In this document: positions 7,453-16,702 of the stretch, piece by piece | How the letters are laid out: every line of letters starts with the position of its first letter | Position numbering within the stretch: position 1 is the first letter of the stretch | Notes under the pieces: generated by a model | What the model was told of the DNA's origin: nothing | Seen by the model: only the letters and a program-made list of their open reading frames with translations | Databases searched by the model: none | Assembly: GCF_005849285.1 (NCBI RefSeq) | Contig: NZ_CP040517.1 | Location: 2,238,501 to 2,302,500 of the forward strand | DNA length: 64,000 nt | Direction: 5' to 3' | Source: Luteithermobacter gelatinilyticus | Lineage (GTDB): Bacteria > Pseudomonadota > Alphaproteobacteria > Sphingomonadales > Emcibacteraceae | Program-made: the position numbers and the translations under genes

Positions 7453-8841
7453 TCAGGAAAAAGCCGCCGCCAGGGAAATTTTCACCAGAAGCCCCCGGTT
7501 TCCGGACTTTTCCTTCACGGAAAAGTGATCTCCCAGGGTAATTGACCCATCATACAAATCCACCAGATCCCGGACAATCGAGAGGCCAAGCCCGGCTCCA
7601 GGCTTGTTCTCATCCAATTTTTCCCCGCGGGCAAACACCGCCTCGCGTTCGGAACGGCTGATACCCGGTCCATCGTCCGCAACCTGAAGCAAGATCCTGT
7701 CTCCCTTACGACACACCGTCACCTCAATCTGTTCCTGAGCCCATTTGGCGGCGTTTTCCACAAGATTGCCGACGATTTCCTCAAGATCCTGTTTTTCCCC
7801 CCGGAACAGAAGCCGTTTTTCGTCTCCCTGAATGGTGACGTTAATCCGCCGGTTTTTATAGATGATCGACATGGCCCGGGCGATATCCCGAACCACCGGG
7901 GCGACCTCGGTGCGGCTGCCAATCACCTTGATGCTGGCGGCCACCCGGGCCCGTCGGAGATAATGGTCAATCTGACGCCGCATGAGTTCCGCCTGACGCG
8001 TCACCAGCCCTGCAAGGCCCACATCTTTTTGCAGTTCCGCCTCATTCATCAACACCGCCAGCGGTGTTTTCAATGCATGGGCCAAATTGCCCACCTGGGT
8101 GCGGGAGCGGGCAATGACCTCTTCATGATGTTCCAGAAGCGCATTCAGTTCATCAGCCATGGGCTGGATTTCGGACGGCAGGTTGTCAGGCAGACGTTTT
8201 TGCGCGCCGCTGCGAATTTGGGCCAACAGGGTTTGAATCCGACGCAGCGGTTGCAGGCCATAAACCAGCTGGAAAACCGATGCCAGAATCAACCCGGCCC
8301 CGAGAATCCCCAGAGACCAGATCAGAATCCGGTTAAAATCCTTTGCCTGCGCCTCAATTTCGGATTTGTCGATGGCAACGCTGTAGCGAAACGTGACCTC
8401 AGTGCCGGGCATGGAAATATCCTGTTCGATCACCCGGATCAACTGGTCCTCAGGACCGATCGCATCATAATATATCGGTCGCGGCCGGGGGGTTTCCAGA
8501 TCCGGGTTTAAACTTTGATCCCACAGGGAACGTGACCGGAACGGGGTATACCCGCGGGCGGAAATCTGCCAATACCATCCGGAATAGGGTTGTTCAAAAC
8601 GTGGATCAGACAGGGCACGATAGAAGCTGACATCTTCCTGAAATTCTGCATGGCTGATGCCGACAAGATTATCCAGAAAGCCGGCCAGCCGATCATCCAG
8701 ATTTTTTTCGATAATCCCCCGGAATGTAAGGGACAGGATATAACCGCCCACCAGCAGCACAAATACCGTCCAGATCACGGATACTGTCAGCAACCGAAAC
8801 CAAATGGATTTGTTTTTGGGGCGGGTCCTGGGCACAATCAT
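7453..8841 (-). CDS. Sensor histidine kinase (PhoQ-like)
   Basis: 462 residues. A transmembrane helix at about 15-38, a periplasmic sensor of about 140 residues, a second helix at about 172-195, then HAMP-like and kinase domains. The H-box is GNLAHALKTPLAVLMNEA; the N-box contains LVENAAKWAQ, and the G-boxes are VADDGPGIS and GAGLGLSIVRDL. It would autophosphorylate and pass phosphate to the response regulator encoded 73 bp upstream in the same operon. No ligand is evident; the association with a PepSY protein recalls PhoPQ-type envelope-stress systems. Confidence 0.9.
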   Translation of the reverse strand: MIVPRTRPKNKSIWFRLLTVSVIWTVFVLLVGGYILSLTFRGIIEKNLDDRLAGFLDNLVGISHAEFQEDVSFYRALSDPRFEQPYSGWYWQISARGYTPFRSRSLWDQSLNPDLETPRPRPIYYDAIGPEDQLIRVIEQDISMPGTEVTFRYSVAIDKSEIEAQAKDFNRILIWSLGILGAGLILASVFQLVYGLQPLRRIQTLLAQIRSGAQKRLPDNLPSEIQPMADELNALLEHHEEVIARSRTQVGNLAHALKTPLAVLMNEAELQKDVGLAGLVTRQAELMRRQIDHYLRRARVAASIKVIGSRTEVAPVVRDIARAMSIIYKNRRINVTIQGDEKRLLFRGEKQDLEEIVGNLVENAAKWAQEQIEVTVCRKGDRILLQVADDGPGISRSEREAVFARGEKLDENKPGAGLGLSIVRDLVDLYDGSITLGDHFSVKEKSGNRGLLVKISLAAAFS

Positions 8842-8914
8842 CCGTCGTGGTTATCTTCCTTTTTTACGGGATGGTTTGATGGGATGGCGTCAAAACTTCA
8901 TTTCAGCCCTGCCC

Positions 8915-9592
8915 CTATTCCGGGCTTTCTTCTTCGGGATTGATCAGCTGATAACCCATGCCCCGTATGGTTTTAATGATATTGACGCCAAGTTTTTTAC
9001 GTACCCGGGTCACAAAAACCTCAATGGTGTTGGAATCCCGGTCAAAATCCTGATCATAGATGTGTTCGGTCAGTTCGGTCCGGGAAATGACCTTGCCGGG
9101 ATGATGCATCATATAGGCCAACAGCTTGTATTCCTGTGCCGTAAGCCGAACCGGCATGCCTTCCACCGTCACCCGGCTGCTATTGGTATTAAGCACCACA
9201 GGACCGCAGACAATTTCGGGCGAGGCCTGACCGGCGGACCGGCGGATCAGCGCCCTCACCCGCGCCAACACCTCTTCCATCTTGAACGGTTTGGTCACAT
9301 AGTCATCCGCCCCGGCATCAAGTCCCGACACCTTATCGGACCATTCATCCCGGGCCGTGAGGATCAGTACCGGCACCGCAATCCCCGCCTGACGCCATTT
9401 TTTCAGCACGCTCAATCCGTCCATAACCGGCAGGCCAAGATCCAGGATAATAGCATCATAACTTTCGGTTTCACCGAGAAAATGGCCTTCTTCCCCGTCA
9501 TGGGAGACGTCCACGGCATAGCCGCTTTCTTCCAGCAGAAATTTCATCTGACGGGCCAGATCCCGGTCATCTTCGACAAGCAGAATACGCAT
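8915..9592 (-). CDS. OmpR/PhoP-family response regulator
   Basis: 225 residues. The receiver domain (1-115) has the acidic pair in VEDDRD, the phosphoacceptor Asp in IILDLGLPVMDG (about residue 51), the Thr in ILTAR and Lys in TKPF. The C-terminal winged helix (about 128-220) contains LTAQEYKLLAYM and the recognition helix region SNTIEVFVTRVRKKLG. It is a DNA-binding transcription factor switched on by the adjacent histidine kinase. It starts 5 bp after the PepSY gene ends, so the three genes form one operon. Confidence 0.93.
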   Translation of the reverse strand: MRILLVEDDRDLARQMKFLLEESGYAVDVSHDGEEGHFLGETESYDAIILDLGLPVMDGLSVLKKWRQAGIAVPVLILTARDEWSDKVSGLDAGADDYVTKPFKMEEVLARVRALIRRSAGQASPEIVCGPVVLNTNSSRVTVEGMPVRLTAQEYKLLAYMMHHPGKVISRTELTEHIYDQDFDRDSNTIEVFVTRVRKKLGVNIIKTIRGMGYQLINPEEESPE

Positions 9593-9597
9593 TAGTC

Positions 9598-10020
9598 TTA
9601 TTTTCCCCGTCCTTTTGGCCCCCGGACGCTGAGAATCCGGGCGGTTTTGGCATTTAACGTCACATTTAGAACCTGCCCCTCTGGGGTCAGCACCTTGACC
9701 ATATAGGTATAAGGCATACTCCGGCGACCACTTTCCAGAAGCTGTACATCAACAATGCGTCCCGGATAGGACTTCTGCACCGTACGGCGGATCACCCTGA
9801 GCGACACGATTTCCCCGTTCCTCAGGGCCTGCTGTACATTGTCATGCCGGTAAAATTGTGGCATGGGTTTTTTGTATGAGGGCCTTAATTGCTGCATGAC
9901 CGGTGGTGGTTTTTTGGGGTTAGCTTTGCGATGTTGCGCCGCAACTTCACCCGTCCCCGCCGCCATCACCAGCAGCAGAGCCAACACGCCCCCGATGATC
10001 CTCCGTCCGTTACCCATCAT
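9598..10020 (-). CDS. Secreted PepSY-domain protein
   Basis: 140 residues with a signal peptide (hydrophobic core GGVLALLLVMAAGTGEVAA, predicted cut near AAAQ). The mature part is basic and proline-rich for about 45 residues, then carries one PepSY-like domain (QALRNGEIVSLRVIRRTVQK, then YMVKVLTPEGQVLNVTLNAK). PepSY domains often regulate proteases or sit next to PhoPQ-like systems. As first gene of the operon with the regulator and kinase, it may modulate the sensor in the periplasm (inference). Confidence 0.8.
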   Translation of the reverse strand: MMGNGRRIIGGVLALLLVMAAGTGEVAAQHRKANPKKPPPVMQQLRPSYKKPMPQFYRHDNVQQALRNGEIVSLRVIRRTVQKSYPGRIVDVQLLESGRRSMPYTYMVKVLTPEGQVLNVTLNAKTARILSVRGPKGRGK

Positions 10021-10076
10021 ATTATACTCATACCCAGCCCCGGCTTAATCCAGGATGAATATCCTCACGACCCGAA

Positions 10077-11108
10077 TTATTTTACCCCCAGCCGGTCCTG
10101 CAAAACAGAACTGGTTGTGGTATAACCGCCGGCGATCTTGCGGTCGGGATAAGCATATTTGAAGGCCGCCCGCGCCATAACAGCCGCTTCATAAAATCCG
10201 GTCAAAATAAGTTTCAGCTTACCGGGATAATTACAGACATCCCCGATGGCGTAGATTCCCGGCGTCGAGGTGGCAAAGGTGGCAGGGTCCACATCCACAT
10301 GGTTCCGGGTCAGGTTCAACCCCCATTCCGCAATGGCGCCCAGGCTGATTTTCAGCCCCAGGAACGGCATCAGGATGTCGCACTCCTCCAGCACTTCTTC
10401 CCCGTTTTTTTTGTGAATATGCACGGCCTCAAGCTGCCCGTTCTTGCCAAAAAGCCCGGTGATTTCCCCCACATGGTGATCTATTTTTCCTTCTTCCGCC
10501 ATCCGGAGAACCCGCGCGGCGGAATCCGGTGCGCCTCTGAAAGCCTCACGGCGATGGACCAGTGTAATCCGGCGGGCCAGGGGATACAGATTCATCACCC
10601 AGTCCAAAGCCGAATCTCCGCCGCCGACAATCACCAATTTCTTGTCCCGGTAATTATCCATGTTTTTCACGGCATAGCGGACGGATTTTTCCTCAAACAG
10701 CTCCAGATCGGGATAGGGTGGTTTCTTGGGCACAAAACTGCCGGCCCCGGCGGCCACCACCACAACCGGCGCCTCGATCGCCACGTCTCGCGTTGTCTCG
10801 ATCCGCCAGTGACCGCTGGACAGTTGCCGCAGGGCGCCGGCCTGCTGCGAGAGGTGAAAACGCGGCTCAAAAGGACGGCATTGTTCAATCAGATTATCCA
10901 CCAGTTCCTGACCGGTCACCTTGGGACGAGAAGGGATGTCGTAAATGGGTTTTTCCGGGTAAAGTTCAGTACACTGCCCTCCCGGCCGGTCCAGATTGTC
11001 GATAAGATGGCATTTCATGCCCAAAAGTCCTGCTTCAAAAACAGCAAACAGCCCCACAGGACCGGCACCGATGATAATCATGTCGGTCTGGTACGTTTCC
11101 TCACCCAT
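10077..11108 (-). CDS. Ferredoxin/flavodoxin--NADP reductase, thioredoxin-reductase-like type
   Basis: 343 residues. FAD-binding motif GAGPVGLFAVFEAG at the N-terminus and the NADPH-binding motif GGGDSALDW in the middle; a second FAD motif is IYAIGDVCNYPGK near the C-terminus. There is no CxxC pair, which separates it from true thioredoxin reductase and fits the TrxB-like ferredoxin-NADP reductases (Bacillus YumC type). It would move electrons between NADPH and ferredoxin or flavodoxin in the cytoplasm. It appears to be a single-gene unit between the PepSY operon and the divergent beta-helix gene. Confidence 0.87.
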   Translation of the reverse strand: MGEETYQTDMIIIGAGPVGLFAVFEAGLLGMKCHLIDNLDRPGGQCTELYPEKPIYDIPSRPKVTGQELVDNLIEQCRPFEPRFHLSQQAGALRQLSSGHWRIETTRDVAIEAPVVVVAAGAGSFVPKKPPYPDLELFEEKSVRYAVKNMDNYRDKKLVIVGGGDSALDWVMNLYPLARRITLVHRREAFRGAPDSAARVLRMAEEGKIDHHVGEITGLFGKNGQLEAVHIHKKNGEEVLEECDILMPFLGLKISLGAIAEWGLNLTRNHVDVDPATFATSTPGIYAIGDVCNYPGKLKLILTGFYEAAVMARAAFKYAYPDRKIAGGYTTTSSVLQDRLGVK

Positions 11109-11285
11109 ACAGCTCCCCTTAACATAAAAAAATTACAGACACGGCCCCGATACCCTGTTACTTTTTCCGATAACCCGTTATTCTGATAATACTTTGTCGC
11201 GTCCTGAAAAACCAGAACAAAACCCTTTATCGGCCATAAGGCGGGCCGACGGATAAAGACAGAGCAGGAACAGTAAGGATAGGAA

Positions 11286-12290
11286 ATGCATAGATCCCGC
11301 CAAAAGCTCCCCTTCCTCGCATGGGCCCTGCTGGTTATTTTCCTGTGGCCCAAAGAACAGGGTATGGCCGCTCACCTCTATGTTGGGGCGGGGCATCAAT
11401 ATCAGACGGTTCGGGATGCCCTCAATAACGCCCAAAGTGGCGATACCATTCTCATTGAAGAAGGCCTTTATGAAGGAGAAACCGCGGTTATCCAGCAAAA
11501 TGACCTGCGGATCATCGGCCTTGGCAGCGGGGCCACAGGCCGGCCGCGTCTCATTGCGCCGGCTCATATTCCCAACGGCAAGGCAATCTGGGTAATCCGG
11601 GGCGACAATATCATTCTGCGCAACCTTGATCTGTCCGGTGCCCGGGTCCCCCACCTGAACGGCGCCGCCATTCGTCATGAGGGCGGGCATTTGCAAATCG
11701 AGAACAGCATCATCCATCACAACCAGATGGGCATCATGACCGCCAATCATGCCGGGACAAGCCTGTCGATTATCAACAGCACGATCCATTCCAATCATCT
11801 GAGCCAGGCAGGGCGGCGGATCGGTCACAATATCTATGTCGGCCAGATTTCCCGATTTGAGCTTCGCGGCAGCCATGTTTATAACGCCTGGATCGGCCAT
11901 AACGTCAAAAGCCGCGCCCGGGACACCCTGATCCGACATACCACCATTGAGGATAGCCAGAAAGCATCAAGCTACCTCATCGACTTGCCCAATGGCGGCC
12001 GGGTCACCATTGACAATTGTGTTTTGAAAAAGGGTGTTGAAAGTGAAAACAACGCGCTGATCAGTTTTGGGTCCGAAGGTCTGCCGGACGATCTGCACAC
12101 CCTTACCATCAGCAACACCCTGGCGCAGGCGGAAGGCCCCGGCAGAATTTTATTGCGCAATCACAGCGACATCCGCCCGGAATTCAGAAACAACGAACTG
12201 GTGGGCCTGAAGCCGTTCGCTGAGGAAAACAGTGGTCTGGGGCGATATTTCCGAGCATTCAAGACCATGATCAGGGATATTTTTAAATGA
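11286..12290 (+). CDS. Secreted right-handed parallel beta-helix protein
   Basis: 334 residues. A signal peptide (about 1-29, ending near GMAA) precedes YVGAGHQYQTVRDALNNA and DTILIEEGLYEGE, the usual start of pectate-lyase-like beta-helix proteins. Repeated coils follow (DNIILRNLDLSG, GHLQIENSIIHHN, TSLSIINSTIHSNH). The fold binds or cleaves polysaccharides; no catalytic residues are assigned. The next gene encodes an O-antigen-ligase-like protein, so a role in an exported or cell-surface polysaccharide is plausible. A Shine-Dalgarno-like AGGATAGG precedes the ATG. Confidence 0.78.
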   Translation: MHRSRQKLPFLAWALLVIFLWPKEQGMAAHLYVGAGHQYQTVRDALNNAQSGDTILIEEGLYEGETAVIQQNDLRIIGLGSGATGRPRLIAPAHIPNGKAIWVIRGDNIILRNLDLSGARVPHLNGAAIRHEGGHLQIENSIIHHNQMGIMTANHAGTSLSIINSTIHSNHLSQAGRRIGHNIYVGQISRFELRGSHVYNAWIGHNVKSRARDTLIRHTTIEDSQKASSYLIDLPNGGRVTIDNCVLKKGVESENNALISFGSEGLPDDLHTLTISNTLAQAEGPGRILLRNHSDIRPEFRNNELVGLKPFAEENSGLGRYFRAFKTMIRDIFK

Positions 12291-12359
12291 GGGGATCTCC
12301 ATCATCAAAGGAACATCCCGCCGCAGGCACGGGGGTGGACATCTCCCCTGGAAGATCAG

Positions 12360-12389
12360 GCAGAGAAAGATCATGCAGAGAAAGATCAG
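12360..12389. repeat. Tandem duplication, 15-bp unit x2
   Basis: GCAGAGAAAGATCA occurs at 12360-12373 and again at 12375-12388. It lies in the 177-bp gap between the beta-helix and O-antigen-ligase-like genes, and no gene is seen there. Confidence 0.8.
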
Positions 12390-12467
12390 GCCGAGGCCAG
12401 ATTGAAATCAGGGGGAAAACGCCTATGAAAGACGGCCTATGTTGCTGATAATAAAAACAGAGGGGGA

Positions 12468-14753
12468 ATGATGGTGACAAAAAAAATACTGCATGGGGGC
12501 GCGACCACGGTTTTTCTGCTGGCCGGGGGATATCTGGCCTGGGATTTCCCCTATGCCAGAACCGTTGTGTTCGCGCTCTCCCTGATCTGTTTCCTGGTTC
12601 TGCTGCGCAATGATAAGGCCTGGTTGTTTTTTCTGCCTGCCCTGTTACCGGTTTATGACCTTGGACTTTATTCCGGGCGGATCTTCGTGACGGAATTTGA
12701 CATCCTTGTCCTGTTCTGCCTTGCCGCGCTGCATGCTCGACATATGATCCGTCCCGCCCCTTCCCTGACCATCGGCAGGGAGGATGTGCTGGCTTCAGTG
12801 CTGATGATTTCCGCACTGACCAGTTTACTGATTTATTTTCCGTATGGCGCGGGAACAGACCCCAACAGTTTCAGCAGTTACAAAAGCCCCTATAATGGTC
12901 TTCGGGTGATCAAGGGGGTGATATGGATCTGGTTGTTCTGGCCCTTTTTAAAACGGGCCTATCGCCATGAACCGGACAAAAGCCGCCAGTATCTGATAAC
13001 CGGCATTCTCTGTGGCCTTGTGCTGATGGGCATTGGCGTGTTGTGGGAACGGGGGGTGTTCCACAGCCTGGTACAGGATCGCAATATCTATACAGTGCTC
13101 AGAACCCTGCTCGACTTTTCCGGCAGTTATCGCATCACCGGCCTATTTTCCAGCATGCATGTGGGCGGAACGGCCCTTGACGGTTATCTGGTCATGGTCA
13201 TTCCCTTTGGCTTTGCCGCCTTTTTTGCCCACGGCACATTTCGGGACCGGTTATTTTCCCTGATCTGTCTCAGTCTGGGCAGCTACGCCATTATGGTCAG
13301 CTTTTCCCGCGGGCTGTATATGGGCTTTTTTGTGGTGCTCAGCGTGTTGGCCCTATCCTATCTTGTCCTGCAACATCATGCCAAAACCATTTCCGTGCGC
13401 AGCATGGTCCTTGCCGCCTTGGGTTTTGTCGGCGGCACCCTGTATATGTACGGGCTTTTTCAGTATGGAGGATATCAGGTCATGCTGGCCGCCATCCTCA
13501 CCCTTGCCGGGGCGTTGCTGACGGCCCAGCTGTTTAAAAAACATCCGCAATATCTTGACGTGATCCTGCTGGTTTGCGGCACGCTTTTGATGATTTATGT
13601 CAGCTATGACGGTTTTATGGAAAGCCGCTGGTCCAGCAACAGCCGTCTCTTCTCCCTCGTCACAGCCGTGCTGTCCTGCAGTTTCTTGGCGCTGATCACC
13701 TACGGCCTGACCCCGAGGACGGCCCGCCGGCGCACCGTGGCCAACAGCGTCACGGTGGTCCTGATGGGCGCCATTTTTTGGCTGGCGGTTATTCCGTCTG
13801 TTTCGGGATACCGTATGAGCGCCCGTTTTTCCGCCTCCTCGGAAGACCTTGCCCACAGAACCGGTCAGTGGCTGAAAGCCCTCGATTTTATGGATAAGGG
13901 GATCAAAAGCACCCTTCTGGGCATGGGGACCGGCTCTTATCCCCTGCACTATTTTTATTATCACCTGGAAGATAACAGCAAAGTCCATTACAGTTTCCAC
14001 AAAACTGCCCAGACCAGCTATCTGGCGTTGGGGGCCGGCGATTTCAATATCATCCAGAAGGTCCCCCTCAAGCCGCACACGGATTACCTTCTCAGAGCCC
14101 GCCTCAAAACGGACCGCCCCTCAGGCGTGACATTCAAATTTTGCCCCAAACATATTATTTTCAGCGAGCGCTACACCCCGCAATGTATATCGCGACAGCT
14201 GAAATCCCCTGGCGGCGAAGACTGGGTCGAAGTGGAGACCACCTTCAATTCCCGCCATCTCGGGCAAAGCGGCCTTTTCTACTGGCCGACCACATTGCAA
14301 CTGCATTACGGCCGCACCGGCAGCATCGCTCGGATCACGGATATCCAACTGCTGGATGCCTTTGGCACCAATCTGATTGCCAACGGGGATTTTTCCCAAG
14401 GTGCGGATCGCTGGATCATGGTACGTGATTTTTCCCATGACGACTGGCACACCAAAAATATTTTCCTGCATTATTATTTTGAGCAGGGGCTATTTGGCCT
14501 TGGCGCTTTCCTGCTTCTGACCGGGGTTGCCCTGCGGCGTCAATATACAGCCACAAAAGCCGGCGACTCCCTGGCCCCCATTCTGTTTGCCGCGATCCTC
14601 GGCACCCTCACCGTCGGCTTTTTCGGCAGCATCATTGACAATCCGCGCATTGCTTTTCTATTTTACCTGCTTGTTTACTTGGGGCTCCTCAACAGGCAGG
14701 CGCGCCCGGCCACAGTATCTTCACAATCTTCCAATACAGAATCACAGCCATGA
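12468..14753 (+). CDS. O-antigen ligase-like membrane protein with large extracytoplasmic insert
   Basis: 761 residues, long for the WaaL/Wzy-like family (usually 400-450). Residues 1-445 form about eleven membrane helices, with SFSRGLYMGFFVV where the family has its conserved helix. After RTGQWLKALDF (about 465) comes a non-membrane stretch (about 500-650) that looks like a beta-sandwich, with GDFNIIQKVPLKPHTDYLL and LIANGDFSQGADRW, the latter resembling the opening strand of family 4/9 carbohydrate-binding modules. Membrane helices resume at about 680. It may polymerise or ligate a surface polysaccharide. The gene overlaps the downstream mscS-type gene by 4 bp (ATGA). Confidence 0.72.
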   Translation: MMVTKKILHGGATTVFLLAGGYLAWDFPYARTVVFALSLICFLVLLRNDKAWLFFLPALLPVYDLGLYSGRIFVTEFDILVLFCLAALHARHMIRPAPSLTIGREDVLASVLMISALTSLLIYFPYGAGTDPNSFSSYKSPYNGLRVIKGVIWIWLFWPFLKRAYRHEPDKSRQYLITGILCGLVLMGIGVLWERGVFHSLVQDRNIYTVLRTLLDFSGSYRITGLFSSMHVGGTALDGYLVMVIPFGFAAFFAHGTFRDRLFSLICLSLGSYAIMVSFSRGLYMGFFVVLSVLALSYLVLQHHAKTISVRSMVLAALGFVGGTLYMYGLFQYGGYQVMLAAILTLAGALLTAQLFKKHPQYLDVILLVCGTLLMIYVSYDGFMESRWSSNSRLFSLVTAVLSCSFLALITYGLTPRTARRRTVANSVTVVLMGAIFWLAVIPSVSGYRMSARFSASSEDLAHRTGQWLKALDFMDKGIKSTLLGMGTGSYPLHYFYYHLEDNSKVHYSFHKTAQTSYLALGAGDFNIIQKVPLKPHTDYLLRARLKTDRPSGVTFKFCPKHIIFSERYTPQCISRQLKSPGGEDWVEVETTFNSRHLGQSGLFYWPTTLQLHYGRTGSIARITDIQLLDAFGTNLIANGDFSQGADRWIMVRDFSHDDWHTKNIFLHYYFEQGLFGLGAFLLLTGVALRRQYTATKAGDSLAPILFAAILGTLTVGFFGSIIDNPRIAFLFYLLVYLGLLNRQARPATVSSQSSNTESQP

Positions 14754-15919
14754 ACGAAGACAGCCTTAAAGATTTCATCACCCTGGTCAAAGACGTCTGG
14801 ACCCACGGGGTCTATGGCGTCGACATCGGCAAAATAATTCTCGCGCTGCTGGTTCTGTCCCTGTTTTTTATGTTCAGGGGACTGTTCAGCCGTTTTGTCA
14901 TCAATCGTCTGAAAAGCCTTGCCCAAAGAACCAAAAGCGACATGGACGACGAGATTATCGACGCCCTCGGAAACCCGCTGCGGTTCATCCCGGTGGTCAT
15001 CGGGGTTTTTCTGGCGACTGAAGTGCTCACACTAAACGGCATCATGGAGACTGCCGCCTATAACCTGAACCGTTCGCTGGTGATTTTCACCATTTTCTGG
15101 GCCCTGTTTAAAATGGTTGGTCCGTTGAGCTTCGCCATTCGCAAGCTTCAGGACATTTTCACCATCAGCATGATTGAATGGATGGTCAAGGCCCTCAAGC
15201 TGCTGGTGATTTTTCTTGGCGGGGCGTCCATCCTGGAAATCTGGGGCATTGAGGTCGCCCCGCTGATCGCCGGGCTGGGCCTGTTCGGTGTGGCGGTGGC
15301 GCTGGGGGCGCAGGATTTGTTCAAAAACCTGATAGCCGGACTGTTTGTGATCGGCGAGCGGCGTTTTAACCCAGGCGACTGGATCCGGATCGACGGGGTG
15401 GTGGAAGGCACCGTGGAACATATCGGCTTTCGAACCACCACCATACGCCGTTTTGACAAGGCGCCGGTCTATGTCCCCAACTCCAAGCTGGCGGACAGCG
15501 CCGTGACCAATTTCAGCCGCATGACTCATCGGCGGATCTACTGGAAAATCGGTGTGGTCTATGATACGACCATCGACCAGCTCAGGGCCATTCGGGACGG
15601 AATCGAAAAATATATCCTGGAAAGTGACGATTTTGCCTCCCCTGACGAGGTCTCCACCTTTGTCAATGTGGACAGCTTCAACGACAGTTCCATTGATTTT
15701 ATGTTATACTGTTTCACCCGGACCACAAATTGGGGCGAGTGGCTGAAGATCAAGGAAGAGCTGGCTTATGCCGTCAAGGATATTGTTGAGAAGAACGGCA
15801 GCAGCTTTGCCTTCCCGAGCCAGTCCGTCTATTTGGAAAGCCTGCCGGACGGCGCGGAATACTTTCAGCCACCCGAAGACCGCCCGGCAAAAAAACTGCC
15901 TGCCGACGTAATGGCTTAA
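14750..15919 (+). CDS. MscS-family mechanosensitive channel
   Basis: 389 residues. Four hydrophobic helices lead to the pore helix and MscS signature (LIAGLGLFGVAVALGAQDLF, residues about 178-197), then the beta domain (ERRFNPGDWIRIDGVVEGTV, FRTTTIRRFD, VYVPNSKLAD) and a cytoplasmic alpha/beta domain. It would open under membrane tension in the inner membrane and release osmolytes. Translational coupling to the O-antigen-ligase-like gene (ATGA overlap) suggests co-expression during envelope remodelling. Confidence 0.92.
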   Translation: MNEDSLKDFITLVKDVWTHGVYGVDIGKIILALLVLSLFFMFRGLFSRFVINRLKSLAQRTKSDMDDEIIDALGNPLRFIPVVIGVFLATEVLTLNGIMETAAYNLNRSLVIFTIFWALFKMVGPLSFAIRKLQDIFTISMIEWMVKALKLLVIFLGGASILEIWGIEVAPLIAGLGLFGVAVALGAQDLFKNLIAGLFVIGERRFNPGDWIRIDGVVEGTVEHIGFRTTTIRRFDKAPVYVPNSKLADSAVTNFSRMTHRRIYWKIGVVYDTTIDQLRAIRDGIEKYILESDDFASPDEVSTFVNVDSFNDSSIDFMLYCFTRTTNWGEWLKIKEELAYAVKDIVEKNGSSFAFPSQSVYLESLPDGAEYFQPPEDRPAKKLPADVMA

Positions 15920-15953
15920 CCGTTTTGCAAGAACTCGCTGCTATAGCGAACTG

Positions 15954-16580
15954 ATGACCAGGAAACAAACATCCCCGGCAGCGGAACGCAACAAGGGCCC
16001 CATCCTGGAGGTTCTGAAAGACACGCTGCCCCGCTATGGAACCGTGCTGGAGATCGCCAGCGGCACGGGGCAGCATGCCGTTTATTTTACCGAACATCTG
16101 CCCCCGTTGCTCTGGCAACCCACCGACCCCGACCCCGAAGCCCGGACCAGCATTCGGGACTGGTGGTGGGAAGTGCAGCTCAAGAATATTCTGCCGCCGC
16201 TGGATCTGGATGTCTGCAAAACCCCCTGGCCAGTGGAAATCACTCCTCCGCCGGAACCAATTACGTCAATTGTCTGTATCAATATGATCCATATTTCCCC
16301 GTGGGCCGCCTGTGTCGCGCTGATGGAAGGTGCCGGACGCCTTCTGCCGCCCGAAGGAATCCTGTATCTTTATGGCCCCTATCGCCTTGATGGCAACCAT
16401 ACCGCCCCCAGCAATGCGGAATTCGATCGTTGGCTGAAAAACCAGAATCCGGAATGGGGGGTGCGAGATCTTGGCCACGTCCGGCAGATGGCCGCAAAGA
16501 ACGGTCTTGAATTTGTCAGAACCGTTGCCATGCCCGCCAATAACCTGTCGGTTATTTTCCGGAAAAATCCTGGGTTATAG
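15954..16580 (+). CDS. DUF938 family SAM-dependent methyltransferase-like protein
   Basis: 208 residues, the full family length. The N-terminus has the family signature SPAAERNKGPILEVLK, and motif I for S-adenosylmethionine binding is LEIASGTGQHAVYF. Downstream are WQPTDPD and NMIHISPW, also typical of DUF938. The substrate is unknown; the fold implies a cytoplasmic methyltransferase. It starts 35 bp after the channel gene and may be the last gene of that unit, followed by a hairpin repeat at 16588. Confidence 0.85.
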   Translation: MTRKQTSPAAERNKGPILEVLKDTLPRYGTVLEIASGTGQHAVYFTEHLPPLLWQPTDPDPEARTSIRDWWWEVQLKNILPPLDLDVCKTPWPVEITPPPEPITSIVCINMIHISPWAACVALMEGAGRLLPPEGILYLYGPYRLDGNHTAPSNAEFDRWLKNQNPEWGVRDLGHVRQMAAKNGLEFVRTVAMPANNLSVIFRKNPGL

Positions 16581-16587
16581 ACTCATT

Positions 16588-16623
16588 AGAGTGAATTGGG
16601 CCAACCTATTCACAATTCACTCT
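16588..16623. repeat. Dispersed hairpin element, copy 1
   Basis: AGAGTGAATTG (16588-16598) and CAATTCACTCT (16613-16623) are perfect 11-bp arms around a 14-nt loop. The same arms and the same loop length occur at 41741-41770 and 44638-44667. It lies 8 bp after the DUF938 gene, where a terminator would be expected, but lacks a clear T-tract. Confidence 0.7.
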
Positions 16624-16644
16624 AAATCCAAATCTGAGCCAGAT

Positions 16645-16689
16645 CCATAAAGCCTATGGCCATAAAGCCTATGGCCATAAAGCCTATGG
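16645..16689. repeat. Tandem repeat, 15-bp unit x3
   Basis: Three perfect copies of CCATAAAGCCTATGG. The unit is itself an inverted repeat (CCATA...TATGG), so each copy, or adjacent copies, can fold into hairpins. It lies between the ends of the convergent DUF938 and dihydroorotase genes. Confidence 0.85.
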
Positions 16690-16702
16690 ATCGCCACGCC
16701 CC

